From positions 620,001-684,000 of the forward strand of contig NZ_JAKNTK010000001.1 of the NCBI RefSeq assembly GCF_022440805.1: a stretch of 64,000 nucleotides of DNA, written 5' to 3'. The stretch is from Holdemania massiliensis (lineage in GTDB: Bacteria > Bacillota_I > Bacilli_A > Erysipelotrichales > Erysipelotrichaceae). The position numbers were made by a program, and so were the translations under genes. This document shows positions 35,219 through 43,354 of the stretch, one piece after another. Each line of letters opens with the position of its first letter. The first letter of the stretch is position 1. The notes below the pieces were generated by a model. That model was given only the letters and a program-made list of their open reading frames with translations. It searched no databases and was not told where the DNA came from.

Positions 35219-36625
35219 ATGAAAAAATTTTTGAAAGTTGTTCTTATGATGAGTTTGCTAGTTTCAGGACTACTGATACAAAGCCATAAAATTAAGGCTC
35301 TGACACCTGAAGAAGAATCTATTATTGAAAATTTAAGAGAACAAATTTTGTATGAAGACCCAGAAGGAGAAACTGGCTATTATGGTTATTTAGTTATTCC
35401 TGATAGTTATATTACGCTGGTGGAAAACTGGCTCGGAGAATTAAAGTCGCCTTTGACGTCTGAGGAAATTATTCAAGTCAATAATGAGATTGACGCTATT
35501 CAACGTATGATTGTCGATGATGCATTGACAAACGAAGGATCTATTGGAGTCGCAGGTGTTGATATTTGGTGCAATCCCAAAGATGGCAGAAAATATTGTA
35601 TGTCCACCAAAACCCATATTACATTAGCTAAATTGCAAGGAAACTGGTCACATAATGAATTGCGAGAAGACATTATAAATCGAATCATTACTTTAGCTGC
35701 CTCCATGGATGTTGTAGTTTCCATTGATGGCCGTGGAGCTGAAAATATCCATATTATTGATCAGAGAACTGCGCCAGAACCCACTCCAACGGCTCCTGTT
35801 GAGACTCCGATTCCAAGTATTGAACCAACCTTTGACCCTAAACCTACAGAAGTACCTGAGATTTTATCCCCTATAGAATCAGAAGAAGTTATTGCAGAGC
35901 AGGAAACTGAAATAACTTTGGATGATATTAAGGAAGAAATGAAAAAAGCTGCCGAACAAAGCTCTAATCCAGATACAGCAACACATTCAAATGCAGTTAC
36001 AATTCCAGTAAAGGTCTTAAGTGAAGGATTAATACCAGAAATTCAAGTGCAGCAGGAATTGATTAAAGAAGCAATAACAAATCAGACTATTCTAAAATTC
36101 AATATAACAGATAATCAAGGCAAGTTCTCATATTCATTGGAACTGAAACCAGAAAAAATTATGGGCTTGAACATTACAATGAATAAGAACGCAGTAACTG
36201 AGATTGAGTCTTTAAAAGAAGTTGCGAAGACAGAACCTATTTTGGCTAATCTGTTACAAAAAAATAATATGGCCATGGATTTTTCTCACAGTGGTGAACT
36301 ACCTGGCGAGATGGGCATCAAAATAAATGTGGAAGGCTTTTATAAAGCCGGAGATATCGTTGATTTCTATTATTTTAATGATGATCAAAAGAAGCTTGAA
36401 AAAATATCATCGAAGTTGATCGTTAATGCTGACAATACAATCCAAGTAAAACTAGACCATTGTTCACTGTATGTATTTGATAAAGTAGAAGCAGAATCAG
36501 ATCAACCATCGGGAGGAAATCAAAATTCTTCTGAAAATCAGCAACAGTCGGATCCTAATCAAGAGCAGTCAGAGCGGAAAACAAAGTCAGCGCAGAGTAT
36601 TCTTAAAAACACCGGAGATCAGTAA
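35219..36625 (+). CDS. Secreted surface protein with Pro/Thr linker, possible sortase substrate
   Basis: 468 residues. A typical signal peptide (MKKFLKVVLMMSLLVSGLLI, cleavage near KIKA) leads into a unique N-terminal domain (to about residue 180, with two Cys in WCNPKDGRKYC), a Pro/Thr/Glu-rich linker (about 183-220) and a C-terminal beta-domain. That domain ends KLDHCSLYVFDK, a pattern seen at the ends of Ig-like surface-protein domains. The tail is Gln/Asn/Ser-rich and stops at SILKNTGDQ: this resembles an LPxTG motif with Pro replaced by Lys, but the hydrophobic helix and positive tail that sortase substrates need are missing. A sortase gene follows 15 bases later. GGGAAAGGA precedes the ATG. 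Function unknown. Confidence 0.75.
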   Translation: MKKFLKVVLMMSLLVSGLLIQSHKIKALTPEEESIIENLREQILYEDPEGETGYYGYLVIPDSYITLVENWLGELKSPLTSEEIIQVNNEIDAIQRMIVDDALTNEGSIGVAGVDIWCNPKDGRKYCMSTKTHITLAKLQGNWSHNELREDIINRIITLAASMDVVVSIDGRGAENIHIIDQRTAPEPTPTAPVETPIPSIEPTFDPKPTEVPEILSPIESEEVIAEQETEITLDDIKEEMKKAAEQSSNPDTATHSNAVTIPVKVLSEGLIPEIQVQQELIKEAITNQTILKFNITDNQGKFSYSLELKPEKIMGLNITMNKNAVTEIESLKEVAKTEPILANLLQKNNMAMDFSHSGELPGEMGIKINVEGFYKAGDIVDFYYFNDDQKKLEKISSKLIVNADNTIQVKLDHCSLYVFDKVEAESDQPSGGNQNSSENQQQSDPNQEQSERKTKSAQSILKNTGDQ

Positions 36626-36640
36626 CCGGTAATTCAAAGT

Positions 36641-37288
36641 ATGAAAAAAAGATATAAGAAAAATCAGCAAGACATAAGTACAGGAATGATGTTTATTATT
36701 CCTGTTCTTTATATTGCTTGCGCTTCACTAATTATCATTGTTTCTATTTTTTGTTTGCCTGACTCATGGCGAAAAATGACAAGTTTGTTGATTGCTGAGC
36801 ATTCACCAATATTTTCAGAATTTAATAAAGCAAATAGATCAAACGAATCCAATCTGTATGAACATGAAACAATAAATCCAACGCTAACAGAGCCTTATGG
36901 AAAACTTCGCATAGAAAAAGCGAACTTAGAAGAGACACTTTATTTTGGTGACGATCCAGTAACCTTAAAAAAAGGAATTGGGCAATATCCAGAAAGTGGA
37001 CTTCCTGGGGATGGAAAGCCGATACTTCTTGCTGGGCATAATGGTACTTTATTTAAAAATCTGAAATACGCAAAAATTGGAGATGAAGTTCAAATCGAAA
37101 CAGATTTCAGTATTTATTGTTATGAGATTATAGATATCGCAGTTACTGCAGTTGATGATTGGGATACTTCAGTTTTAGATGAGAAGGAAGAATTACTAAT
37201 AATGTATACTTGTTATCCATTTGACAAACTGGATGTACCCGATCGCTATTTTGTTTATGCACGTTATATGAACAAAATAACAAAGTAG
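36641..37288 (+). CDS. Sortase, class D-like
   Basis: 215 residues: an N-terminal membrane helix (about 16-43) and an extracellular sortase domain. The catalytic His is in LLAGHNGTLF, the Cys in IMYTCYPF and the Arg in PDRYFVYA. The TCYPF context is typical of class D sortases, often found beside one or two dedicated substrates. It lies 15 bases after the secreted protein and 11 before the membrane protein, so the three look like one unit. The ribosome site before ATG 36641 is poor, which suggests coupling to the upstream gene. Confidence 0.9.
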   Translation: MKKRYKKNQQDISTGMMFIIPVLYIACASLIIIVSIFCLPDSWRKMTSLLIAEHSPIFSEFNKANRSNESNLYEHETINPTLTEPYGKLRIEKANLEETLYFGDDPVTLKKGIGQYPESGLPGDGKPILLAGHNGTLFKNLKYAKIGDEVQIETDFSIYCYEIIDIAVTAVDDWDTSVLDEKEELLIMYTCYPFDKLDVPDRYFVYARYMNKITK

Positions 37289-37299
37289 AGGAGCCGATA

Positions 37300-38070
37300 A
37301 TGAACAAATATTATAGGAACTTGATCTTGGGATTTTTTTTGATGCTAGCATTATTTTTATTTAATTTATCTGCCACCTTTTCTTATAGTTTCTTAAATAC
37401 AAAACAATATATTCAAATAATAGAAACAAGTGGATCGATTATAGCGCTGCAAGAAGAACTGATTGAAACGTTAGAACAGACGACTGAAAGAATCAATTTA
37501 AGTTGTGATATTAGTGAGTGTCTGTCAGTAGATTCTATATACGATATTATTTATAAAAGATTAAGAAATAAAAATTCAAACGATCTTACATTAGATTGCA
37601 ATTGGGAAACCCGCATTCAACAAACATATGAAATGAACCACTGGCAATTTAACTCGGATAAAATAAAAGAATTAGCAATAGATGGAATCAGCCAGATAAA
37701 TCAAAGAATAAATAATCACTTAATATTTTTTATGGCCGATAGTGCAGTTAAAATTAATCCTATATTTTTGGGGATATCCGTTGTTTTATTGTTAGTTTGC
37801 TCTGTTATTTATTTAATTTTACATAGGAATAAAAAGTTGTGTTGTTCAATTGTATTTTCGACAATCCTGATCCAGCTTATTCTAATTGGGTTATTATCAT
37901 TAGAAATGATGAATAGAATTACAATTGGATATGGAATGCAATCAGCTTATATGTTTTTCCAAGCCTTGCTTACTCAGTGGAAAACAGGACTTTGGATTGT
38001 TACTTTTATAGATCTTGGATTTCTCTTGCTTTTTGTGAAGACGATATTTCTGAAAGGAAAAAGACGATAG
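37300..38070 (+). CDS. Membrane protein of unknown function beside the sortase
   Basis: 256 residues with four predicted membrane helices (about 7-30, 152-172, 178-203 and 229-250) and one extracytoplasmic loop of about 120 residues containing three Cys (NLSCDISECLS and LDCNW). GAGGAG precedes the ATG. I do not recognise the family. The loop topology and position after a sortase suggest a role in surface-protein export or anchoring, but this is inference from neighbours only. It is the last gene of the AT-rich island. Confidence 0.7.
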   Translation: MNKYYRNLILGFFLMLALFLFNLSATFSYSFLNTKQYIQIIETSGSIIALQEELIETLEQTTERINLSCDISECLSVDSIYDIIYKRLRNKNSNDLTLDCNWETRIQQTYEMNHWQFNSDKIKELAIDGISQINQRINNHLIFFMADSAVKINPIFLGISVVLLLVCSVIYLILHRNKKLCCSIVFSTILIQLILIGLLSLEMMNRITIGYGMQSAYMFFQALLTQWKTGLWIVTFIDLGFLLLFVKTIFLKGKRR

Positions 38071-38187
38071 ATAATAATTGATTTGAAAAAAGAAACATAT
38101 GAAAAGCTAAAAAATGGAAAGCTGGTTTAAAACAGTGATTTTTGAATTACAAGCAAAGTTTTGATATATCAATTTTGGGATTCAAGT

Positions 38188-38213
38188 GCAATGGGAACCT
38201 TAGTCCCCATTGC
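38188..38213. terminator. Inverted repeat between convergent genes, possible terminator
   Basis: GCAATGGG (38188-38195) and CCCATTGC (38206-38213) form an 8-pair stem between the island and the convergent pyrophosphatase gene. The T-run on either side is weak. Confidence 0.5.
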
Positions 38214-38217
38214 AAGA

Positions 38218-39831
38218 TTATTTATTCAGTGTGTCAATAACCACAGGCAGCACCTGTTTCTTTCGCGAGATGAAGCCTGGGGCAAAACTATCGGTTAAGA
38301 CCGTTTTGAAGCCTTCTTCAATGACCCAGCTCTTCTTTCCGGTATACAGGAAATGCGACCCGGATCCTTTCGGATCGGTAAAAAGAATCAGGAGTAAATC
38401 ATAATGGAGCTGCAGATTCTGATCTTCCAGATAAGCTAAAAACTCTGGTTTGACTTTCTGGTATTCTGCAGCACAGCGGCAGACAACCTGACCGATTGCG
38501 ACTTTGCTGTCCTGAACACGATACTCTTTGAAATCTTCATACATCAATTCCTGGAATGATTTGTTCATCAGGGAGTCTGAAGTGCCCACTAACTCCTCGG
38601 CTAAAGTCTGAGCCTCAACGCCTGAAATCTGCGATAACTTCGCTGCCATCACACGATCCACATCGGTGGTTGTTGGTGATTTCAGATTCATCGTATCCGA
38701 AAGCAAACCGGACAACAACACACCGGCGATCGCCGGCGGCATGTCGACCTGATGCTGCTCATACAATCCGGCGACAATCGTACAGGTAGATCCGACGATC
38801 TGATTGACGAAGGAGATCGGACTTTGCGTTTCAATTCCGCCGAGGCGGTGATGATCGACGATTTCAATAATTTCTGCGAATTCCAGATCATGAATACTCT
38901 GTTCTTTTTCGTTATGATCCACGAGAATCAGCTGCTTCTTGCGGTAATTAAACAGATGATAACGCGAGATGGCGCCGATGACTTCTTCTTTCTCATTGAC
39001 AACCGGATAGGTGCGAAATCGGGTCTTGGCAATTCGCTGGCTGGCCCCGTCTACCGTTTCACTAGTGCGGAAAACAACGACGGCGGAGGTCATGACTTCT
39101 GCGACACTGGGACTTTGGAAGATACTGTGGGCCACCGTAATCGCGCTGAGCGGCGTGTGCAGGATCGACACCTCTTCTTCCCTAGCCATTTCCAAAGTAA
39201 TAGAATCGACCCAGTTTTCGCCGCAGATTAAAATCAAGGAAGCCTTCTGGCGAATGGCGGAGCGCTGCACTTCAGGATTGTTGCCGACGATCACAATCGT
39301 TCCTGCTTCAATCGTGCTGTTCTGGCCTAAAGAAGGCATAAGATGAACTTTGCCATTCGGATGAAATGGTGCCTGATGCAAAAGCGAAGCTTTCGTCGTT
39401 TTGATTATGTTGGCTAAAGGAACACGGCTCATCAAATCCTGCAGTGCTTCTTCGTCCGCAGTCCACAGGTTTGTTAAGTCAGAAACAGAAACAATACCTT
39501 CCAGATGATGCTTGGAATCCACGATAAAGATACCTTTATTCTTTCGCGATAAAATCGCATCCAGGGCTTCTTTCATCGTTGTATCTTTGCTTAAAAGCAT
39601 GGCTTCATCCATGTCGATTTCAGCCAAGGTGCATTTGGCACTGGTCAAAAGCATTGGAACGGGCAGATGGAAACGCTCCAGGATGTATAAGGTCTCCTTA
39701 TTAATTGCGCTGAGCCGGCAGGGCAGCGTATGCATTCCCAGCTGATTTTTCAGCGCTGAGTAAGCGATTGCCGAACAGATCGAGTCGGCATCCGGGTTTT
39801 TATGACCGATCACATAAATAGGTTTATCCAT
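38218..39831 (-). CDS. CBS-domain manganese-dependent inorganic pyrophosphatase (DHH family II)
   Basis: 537 residues. The DHH-type start (IGHKNPDADSICSAIAY) gives metal ligands; a pair of CBS domains is split around a DRTGG domain (about residues 75-305); the DHH catalytic part resumes at LVDHNEKEQS with the signature EIVDHHRLGG. A DHHA2 domain (to about 535) completes the active site. The family hydrolyses pyrophosphate with Mn2+/Co2+; the CBS pair binds adenine nucleotides (AMP and ADP inhibit, ATP and ApnA activate in characterised homologues). GTGAGGAT precedes the ATG. Transcribed alone, divergent from upp. Confidence 0.92.
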   Translation of the reverse strand: MDKPIYVIGHKNPDADSICSAIAYSALKNQLGMHTLPCRLSAINKETLYILERFHLPVPMLLTSAKCTLAEIDMDEAMLLSKDTTMKEALDAILSRKNKGIFIVDSKHHLEGIVSVSDLTNLWTADEEALQDLMSRVPLANIIKTTKASLLHQAPFHPNGKVHLMPSLGQNSTIEAGTIVIVGNNPEVQRSAIRQKASLILICGENWVDSITLEMAREEEVSILHTPLSAITVAHSIFQSPSVAEVMTSAVVVFRTSETVDGASQRIAKTRFRTYPVVNEKEEVIGAISRYHLFNYRKKQLILVDHNEKEQSIHDLEFAEIIEIVDHHRLGGIETQSPISFVNQIVGSTCTIVAGLYEQHQVDMPPAIAGVLLSGLLSDTMNLKSPTTTDVDRVMAAKLSQISGVEAQTLAEELVGTSDSLMNKSFQELMYEDFKEYRVQDSKVAIGQVVCRCAAEYQKVKPEFLAYLEDQNLQLHYDLLLILFTDPKGSGSHFLYTGKKSWVIEEGFKTVLTDSFAPGFISRKKQVLPVVIDTLNK

Positions 39832-40054
39832 AGCTTATCCTCACTGACTCCATCATAGCGAAGTTTGTCAGGAAAAACAAGTTTGATTTTTGCATACGAA
39901 TTAAAACCTTGAAAGACCAAGACAAAGACAATCCTTTTGTCTGCTTTCCTGACAATCTCTGCGGTTTGTCTATGTTGCCAAAGGCGAGTTTTCCGTATAA
40001 TATCAACCGAAAAGGAGGGCGTGAGAAAACTCATTGCACAACTGACGGAATCCT

Positions 40055-40084
40055 TTGTATTTTCCACTTTTTCAATGGTATAAT
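40055..40084 (+). promoter_or_regulatory. Probable promoter of the upp-atp operon
   Basis: TATAAT (40079-40084) with a weak -35 TTGTAT (40055-40060, 18-base spacer). The start would be about 33 bases before the upp ATG. Confidence 0.55.
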
Positions 40085-40123
40085 AACAAATGATAACGCT
40101 TTGCAAAGAGAAGGAGAGAGCTT

Positions 40124-40744
40124 ATGTTAAAAGTCATGAATCACCCGCTGATCACGCACAAGCTGACTCAGATGCGGAAGGTGGAAACCGGAACGAAAGA
40201 CTTCCGGCAGAACCTCGATGAAATTGCCGGGTTGATGGCCTATGAGATCTGCCGCGATCTGCCGACCAAGCCGGTTATGATTCAAACGCCGATCTGTGAA
40301 TGTCAGACTGAAGAATTATCGAAGGAAATTGTTCTGATTCCCATTCTGCGCGCCGGGCTGGGACTGGTCAACGGCATTACTGATCTGATTCCGACAGCCA
40401 AGGTTGGATTTATCGGTCTGTACCGCGATGAAGAAACACTTCAGCCGCATGAGTATTTTGCCAAGTTTCCCAATACGATGCCGGATGCTGTAAATATGGT
40501 CCTGGATCCGATGCTGGCAACCGGAGGCTCCGCGGTGGCCGCGATTGATATGATCAAAAAGCGCGGAGCGAAGACAATCAAGCTGGTTTGCCTAGTCGGG
40601 GCTCCGGAAGGCGTCAAAGCCGTTGAAGAAGCGCATCCGGATGTCGATATCTATCTGGCGGCACTGGATGATCACCTGAATGAAAAAGGCTACATCGTTC
40701 CAGGACTGGGCGATGCCGGCGACCGCATTTTCGGCACGCGATAG
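40124..40744 (+). CDS. upp: Uracil phosphoribosyltransferase
   Basis: A 206-residue enzyme that salvages uracil with PRPP to UMP. The flexible-loop region has VLIPILRAGLGLVNG; the PRPP-binding loop is VLDPMLATGGSAVAAI, and the uracil-binding C-terminus has YIVPGLGDAGDRIFGT. Length is normal. AAGGAGAG precedes the ATG. Its stop overlaps the next start by one base; upp directly before atpI is a common order in Firmicutes. Confidence 0.96.
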   Translation: MLKVMNHPLITHKLTQMRKVETGTKDFRQNLDEIAGLMAYEICRDLPTKPVMIQTPICECQTEELSKEIVLIPILRAGLGLVNGITDLIPTAKVGFIGLYRDEETLQPHEYFAKFPNTMPDAVNMVLDPMLATGGSAVAAIDMIKKRGAKTIKLVCLVGAPEGVKAVEEAHPDVDIYLAALDDHLNEKGYIVPGLGDAGDRIFGTR

Positions 40745-40929
40745 TGAAAAGCTGGATCCAGGCGATGACGCTGGGATTCACCGTGATCGTATCCATCCTG
40801 GCGCCGACGCTGATCGGGCTATTGCTGGATGAGACCTGCGGGATTCGCCCCTGGGGTGTCATCGGCGGCATCCTCTGCGGGGCTGGGTGTGCGTTTGCGG
40901 CCTTATGGCAGCTGACGAAAACGAAATAA
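40744..40929 (+). CDS. AtpZ/AtpI-like small membrane protein
   Basis: 61 residues with two membrane helices (about 8-28 and 36-55) joined by DETCGIRPWGVIGG. This matches the small AtpZ/AtpI-type proteins that precede ATP synthase genes and may help Mg2+ uptake or c-ring assembly. The GTG start overlaps the upp TAG by one base, pointing to translational coupling. Confidence 0.75.
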   Translation: MKSWIQAMTLGFTVIVSILAPTLIGLLLDETCGIRPWGVIGGILCGAGCAFAALWQLTKTK

Positions 40930-40938
40930 GGAAAACGT

Positions 40939-41292
40939 ATGCGTAAACAAGGAATTTCATTGGCGCTGATCCTGTCGGGCCTGGTCGTGCTGATCGGGGT
41001 CCTGACTGACTGGCGGATTGCGTCCGGCTTCATCCTGGGCGGCGCCATTTCGGTTTTGCTGTACTGGCGCACAACGATGTTCTGTGATCAGGTTTTAGAT
41101 CAGCAGGCATCGGGAAAACTTGGATTGATCGGCCATTTTCTGTTCAGCTATCTTCTGATGGCGATGCCGCTGTTGATTTCCGCGCTGGTTCCGGAGGTGT
41201 TCAATATCTTCGCAGCCGCCGGCGGCCTGTTTCTGATGAAGATCGTTTTGATTCTTGATTCAGTATTAGAAAGGAGGGAAAAAGATGGGTAA
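40939..41292 (+). CDS. atpI: ATP synthase subunit I
   Basis: 117 residues with four membrane helices, the usual form of F-type ATP synthase protein I, thought to help c-ring assembly. It lies 9 bases after the AtpZ-like gene and overlaps the start of atpB by 8 bases. The call rests on topology and position more than on conserved residues. Confidence 0.75.
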   Translation: MRKQGISLALILSGLVVLIGVLTDWRIASGFILGGAISVLLYWRTTMFCDQVLDQQASGKLGLIGHFLFSYLLMAMPLLISALVPEVFNIFAAAGGLFLMKIVLILDSVLERREKDG

Positions 41293-42010
41293 ACCGCTGC
41301 ACCTGACGATTCAGTCGGATGTGTTCATCATCTTGGGCGTGACGGCACTGCTGTGTCTGGCTGTGATCGCCTTGTCCAAAAAGATTGATAAAACCGATCC
41401 GCTGGCCAAACCGCACGGCGTGGTTCTGTTGGCAATCATGCTGGTGGAAACGCTGGATAACCAGGTAAAGGACAATGTCGGACCCCGGATCGCTAAAAAT
41501 CTGTCGCCGTATGTCACGACGATTGCGATTTACATCTTTTTAAGCAATATTCTGGGCCTGTTCGGCTTCTCTTCTCCCACAGGCAATTACAGCGTCACCC
41601 TGATGCTGACGATCGTTACCTGGGTGCTCGTTCAGATTGCCCAGCTCAAAGCCGGCGGCTTCAAGGCGTATATGCACGCCTTTATTGAACCGATGCCGGT
41701 CTTTCTGCCAATGAATATTTTCGGCAAATTCTCGACGATTCTGTCGATGTCGCTGCGTCTGTTCGGCAACGTGCTGTGCGGAGGCATTATTATGTCTTTG
41801 GTCTACAGCTTTACGTCATGGTGCTCGACTGCATTGATTAATTTACTCATTCCCGTCGGATCGGCGGTCAACTTTATCGCCCCGATTCTGACCCCGGCGC
41901 TGCATTTCTACTTCGATCTGTTCGCCGGATTTATTCAGACCCTGATCTTCATTACGCTGACGATGGTCTTCATCGGCAATGAAGTTCCGGAAGAAATGAA
42001 AAAAGCATAA
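41285..42010 (+). CDS. atpB: ATP synthase F0 subunit a
   Basis: 241 residues, five or more membrane helices. It forms the ion half-channels beside the c-ring. The essential Arg is in SLRLFGNVLCGGIIM, and the C-terminal helix has DLFAGFIQTLIFITLT. AGGAGGGA precedes the ATG, which overlaps atpI. Confidence 0.95.
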   Translation: MGKPLHLTIQSDVFIILGVTALLCLAVIALSKKIDKTDPLAKPHGVVLLAIMLVETLDNQVKDNVGPRIAKNLSPYVTTIAIYIFLSNILGLFGFSSPTGNYSVTLMLTIVTWVLVQIAQLKAGGFKAYMHAFIEPMPVFLPMNIFGKFSTILSMSLRLFGNVLCGGIIMSLVYSFTSWCSTALINLLIPVGSAVNFIAPILTPALHFYFDLFAGFIQTLIFITLTMVFIGNEVPEEMKKA

Positions 42011-42031
42011 CCATTTTAGGAGGAAAAAATT

Positions 42032-42262
42032 ATGGATATCGCAAAAGGTTTAATCGCTATCGGCGCTGGTCTGGCTGTTATGACCGGTATGATGACAGGT
42101 ATTGGTGAAGGTTTTGTCGCCGGCAAGGCCGTTGAGGCTATCGGCCGTAATCCGGAAGCTGAAGGTAAAATTCGTTCGACGATGATTCTGGGTATCGCCT
42201 TATCTGAAACCTGCGCTATTTACGGCTTATTGGTAGCGATCCTGCTGATCTTCGCGTTCTGA
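42032..42262 (+). CDS. atpE: ATP synthase F0 subunit c (two-carboxylate type)
   Basis: 76 residues folded as a hairpin of two helices joined by GRNPEAEGK. The ion site has two Glu: Glu26 on helix 1 (GIGEGFVAG) and Glu59 on helix 2 (LSETCAIYG), with Thr60 and Tyr64 beside it. The spacing of 33 between the Glu residues, plus Thr/Ser and Tyr, equals that of the E32/E65/S66/Y70 site of the Fusobacterium nucleatum Na+-driven c-ring. Typical H+ c-subunits lack this set. AGGAGG precedes the ATG. Confidence 0.95.
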   Translation: MDIAKGLIAIGAGLAVMTGMMTGIGEGFVAGKAVEAIGRNPEAEGKIRSTMILGIALSETCAIYGLLVAILLIFAF

Positions 42263-42302
42263 TCGGGCCTCGATACGAAACGGATAGAGCAGGAGGGAAG
42301 AT

Positions 42303-42827
42303 ATGATTGATATTGATGTTATAGGCCAATTGCTTCCCAATCCGATCACGATGCTGACGCAGCTGTGTTCTACGCTGGTGCTGTTTCTGATCATCAAAAA
42401 GTTTTTGTGGAAGAGCATCACCAATATGCTTGAACGGCGTGCTGAGAAAATGCAGGAGGAACTGACGGCGAGCGAACAAGCTCACCAACAGGCGCTGCAG
42501 GATCGTGAGGATGCCCGTTTACAGCTGAAGGAAGCGGTGACACGGTCACAGACGATCATTGAAAAAGCGACGGTGGAAGCCAAGTCGGTGCGGGAAGAAA
42601 TTGTCCGCAAGGCTAAAACTGAAGCCGATGATCAGATCGTTCGGGCCCGCGGCCAGATTGAGTTGGAACGTTCACAGATGCAAAGTGAAATCCACAAAGA
42701 GATGGTTGAGGTAGCGATGAGCGCGGCTGAGAAGCTGATCGGAGAAAAAAGCAACGAAGCCAGCGATCGCCAGGCTGTCGATCAATTTGTAAAGGAAGTA
42801 ACAGCGTATGGCCAGTCAGGTCGCTGA
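42303..42827 (+). CDS. atpF: ATP synthase F0 subunit b
   Basis: 174 residues: one N-terminal membrane helix (about 16-36), then a long charged coiled coil (about 40-160) that forms the peripheral stalk linking subunit a to delta and alpha. Length is normal. GCAGGAGGG precedes the ATG. Its 3' end overlaps atpH by 20 bases. Confidence 0.92.
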   Translation: MIDIDVIGQLLPNPITMLTQLCSTLVLFLIIKKFLWKSITNMLERRAEKMQEELTASEQAHQQALQDREDARLQLKEAVTRSQTIIEKATVEAKSVREEIVRKAKTEADDQIVRARGQIELERSQMQSEIHKEMVEVAMSAAEKLIGEKSNEASDRQAVDQFVKEVTAYGQSGR

Positions 42828-43350
42828 ACGGTACGGCCAGGCACTCTTTGAACTGGCTAAAGAAACCGGAAACCTCGTTCGCTGGGGTCAGCAGGCCCGT
42901 TATTTAGCGGCGGTGGTGGAAGAAAATCCGCAGCTGCTGGATTTTTTCAACGCGGTGAAGATCAGTGCGGAAGAAAAAAAACAGATGGTCAACACCTTGT
43001 TTTCCGGACAGATCGATACCCTGCTCGTGCATTTTCTGGATCTTTTGATTGATAAAAAACGAACGAAGAACACCGTTGAGATTCTCCGTCAATTTATCAG
43101 TCTGGAAAACGCTGAGCGCGGGGTAGCCGAGGGTTATGTGTACTCGGCACGCAAACTGGCAAAAGAAGACATGATCCGCATTGCCGAAGCGCTAACTCGG
43201 AATCATGGGCGCAGTCTGGAACTGACCAACCGGATCGATCCGCGGTTAATTTCCGGATTTAAAGTGGTGATCGGCAACGAGGTGATTGACGGCTCCATGA
43301 AATCAAAAATTGAATCACTGAAAAGTGAACTGTTGAAGGAAAGCAGGTGA
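42808..43350 (+). CDS. atpH: ATP synthase F1 subunit delta
   Basis: 180 residues of the OSCP/delta family. It starts VAERYGQALFELAKE and ends with the conserved NRIDPRLISGFKVVIGNEVI, where most relatives have a D..(L/I)iGG..v.ig..viD pattern. It joins the peripheral stalk to F1. It starts inside atpF, so translation is probably coupled. Confidence 0.93.
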   Translation: MASQVAERYGQALFELAKETGNLVRWGQQARYLAAVVEENPQLLDFFNAVKISAEEKKQMVNTLFSGQIDTLLVHFLDLLIDKKRTKNTVEILRQFISLENAERGVAEGYVYSARKLAKEDMIRIAEALTRNHGRSLELTNRIDPRLISGFKVVIGNEVIDGSMKSKIESLKSELLKESR

Positions 43351-43354
43351 GAGA

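Noticed and set aside
38752..39231. A 159-codon plus-strand frame
   Set aside because: It is antisense to the CBS-type pyrophosphatase, whose motifs are clear.
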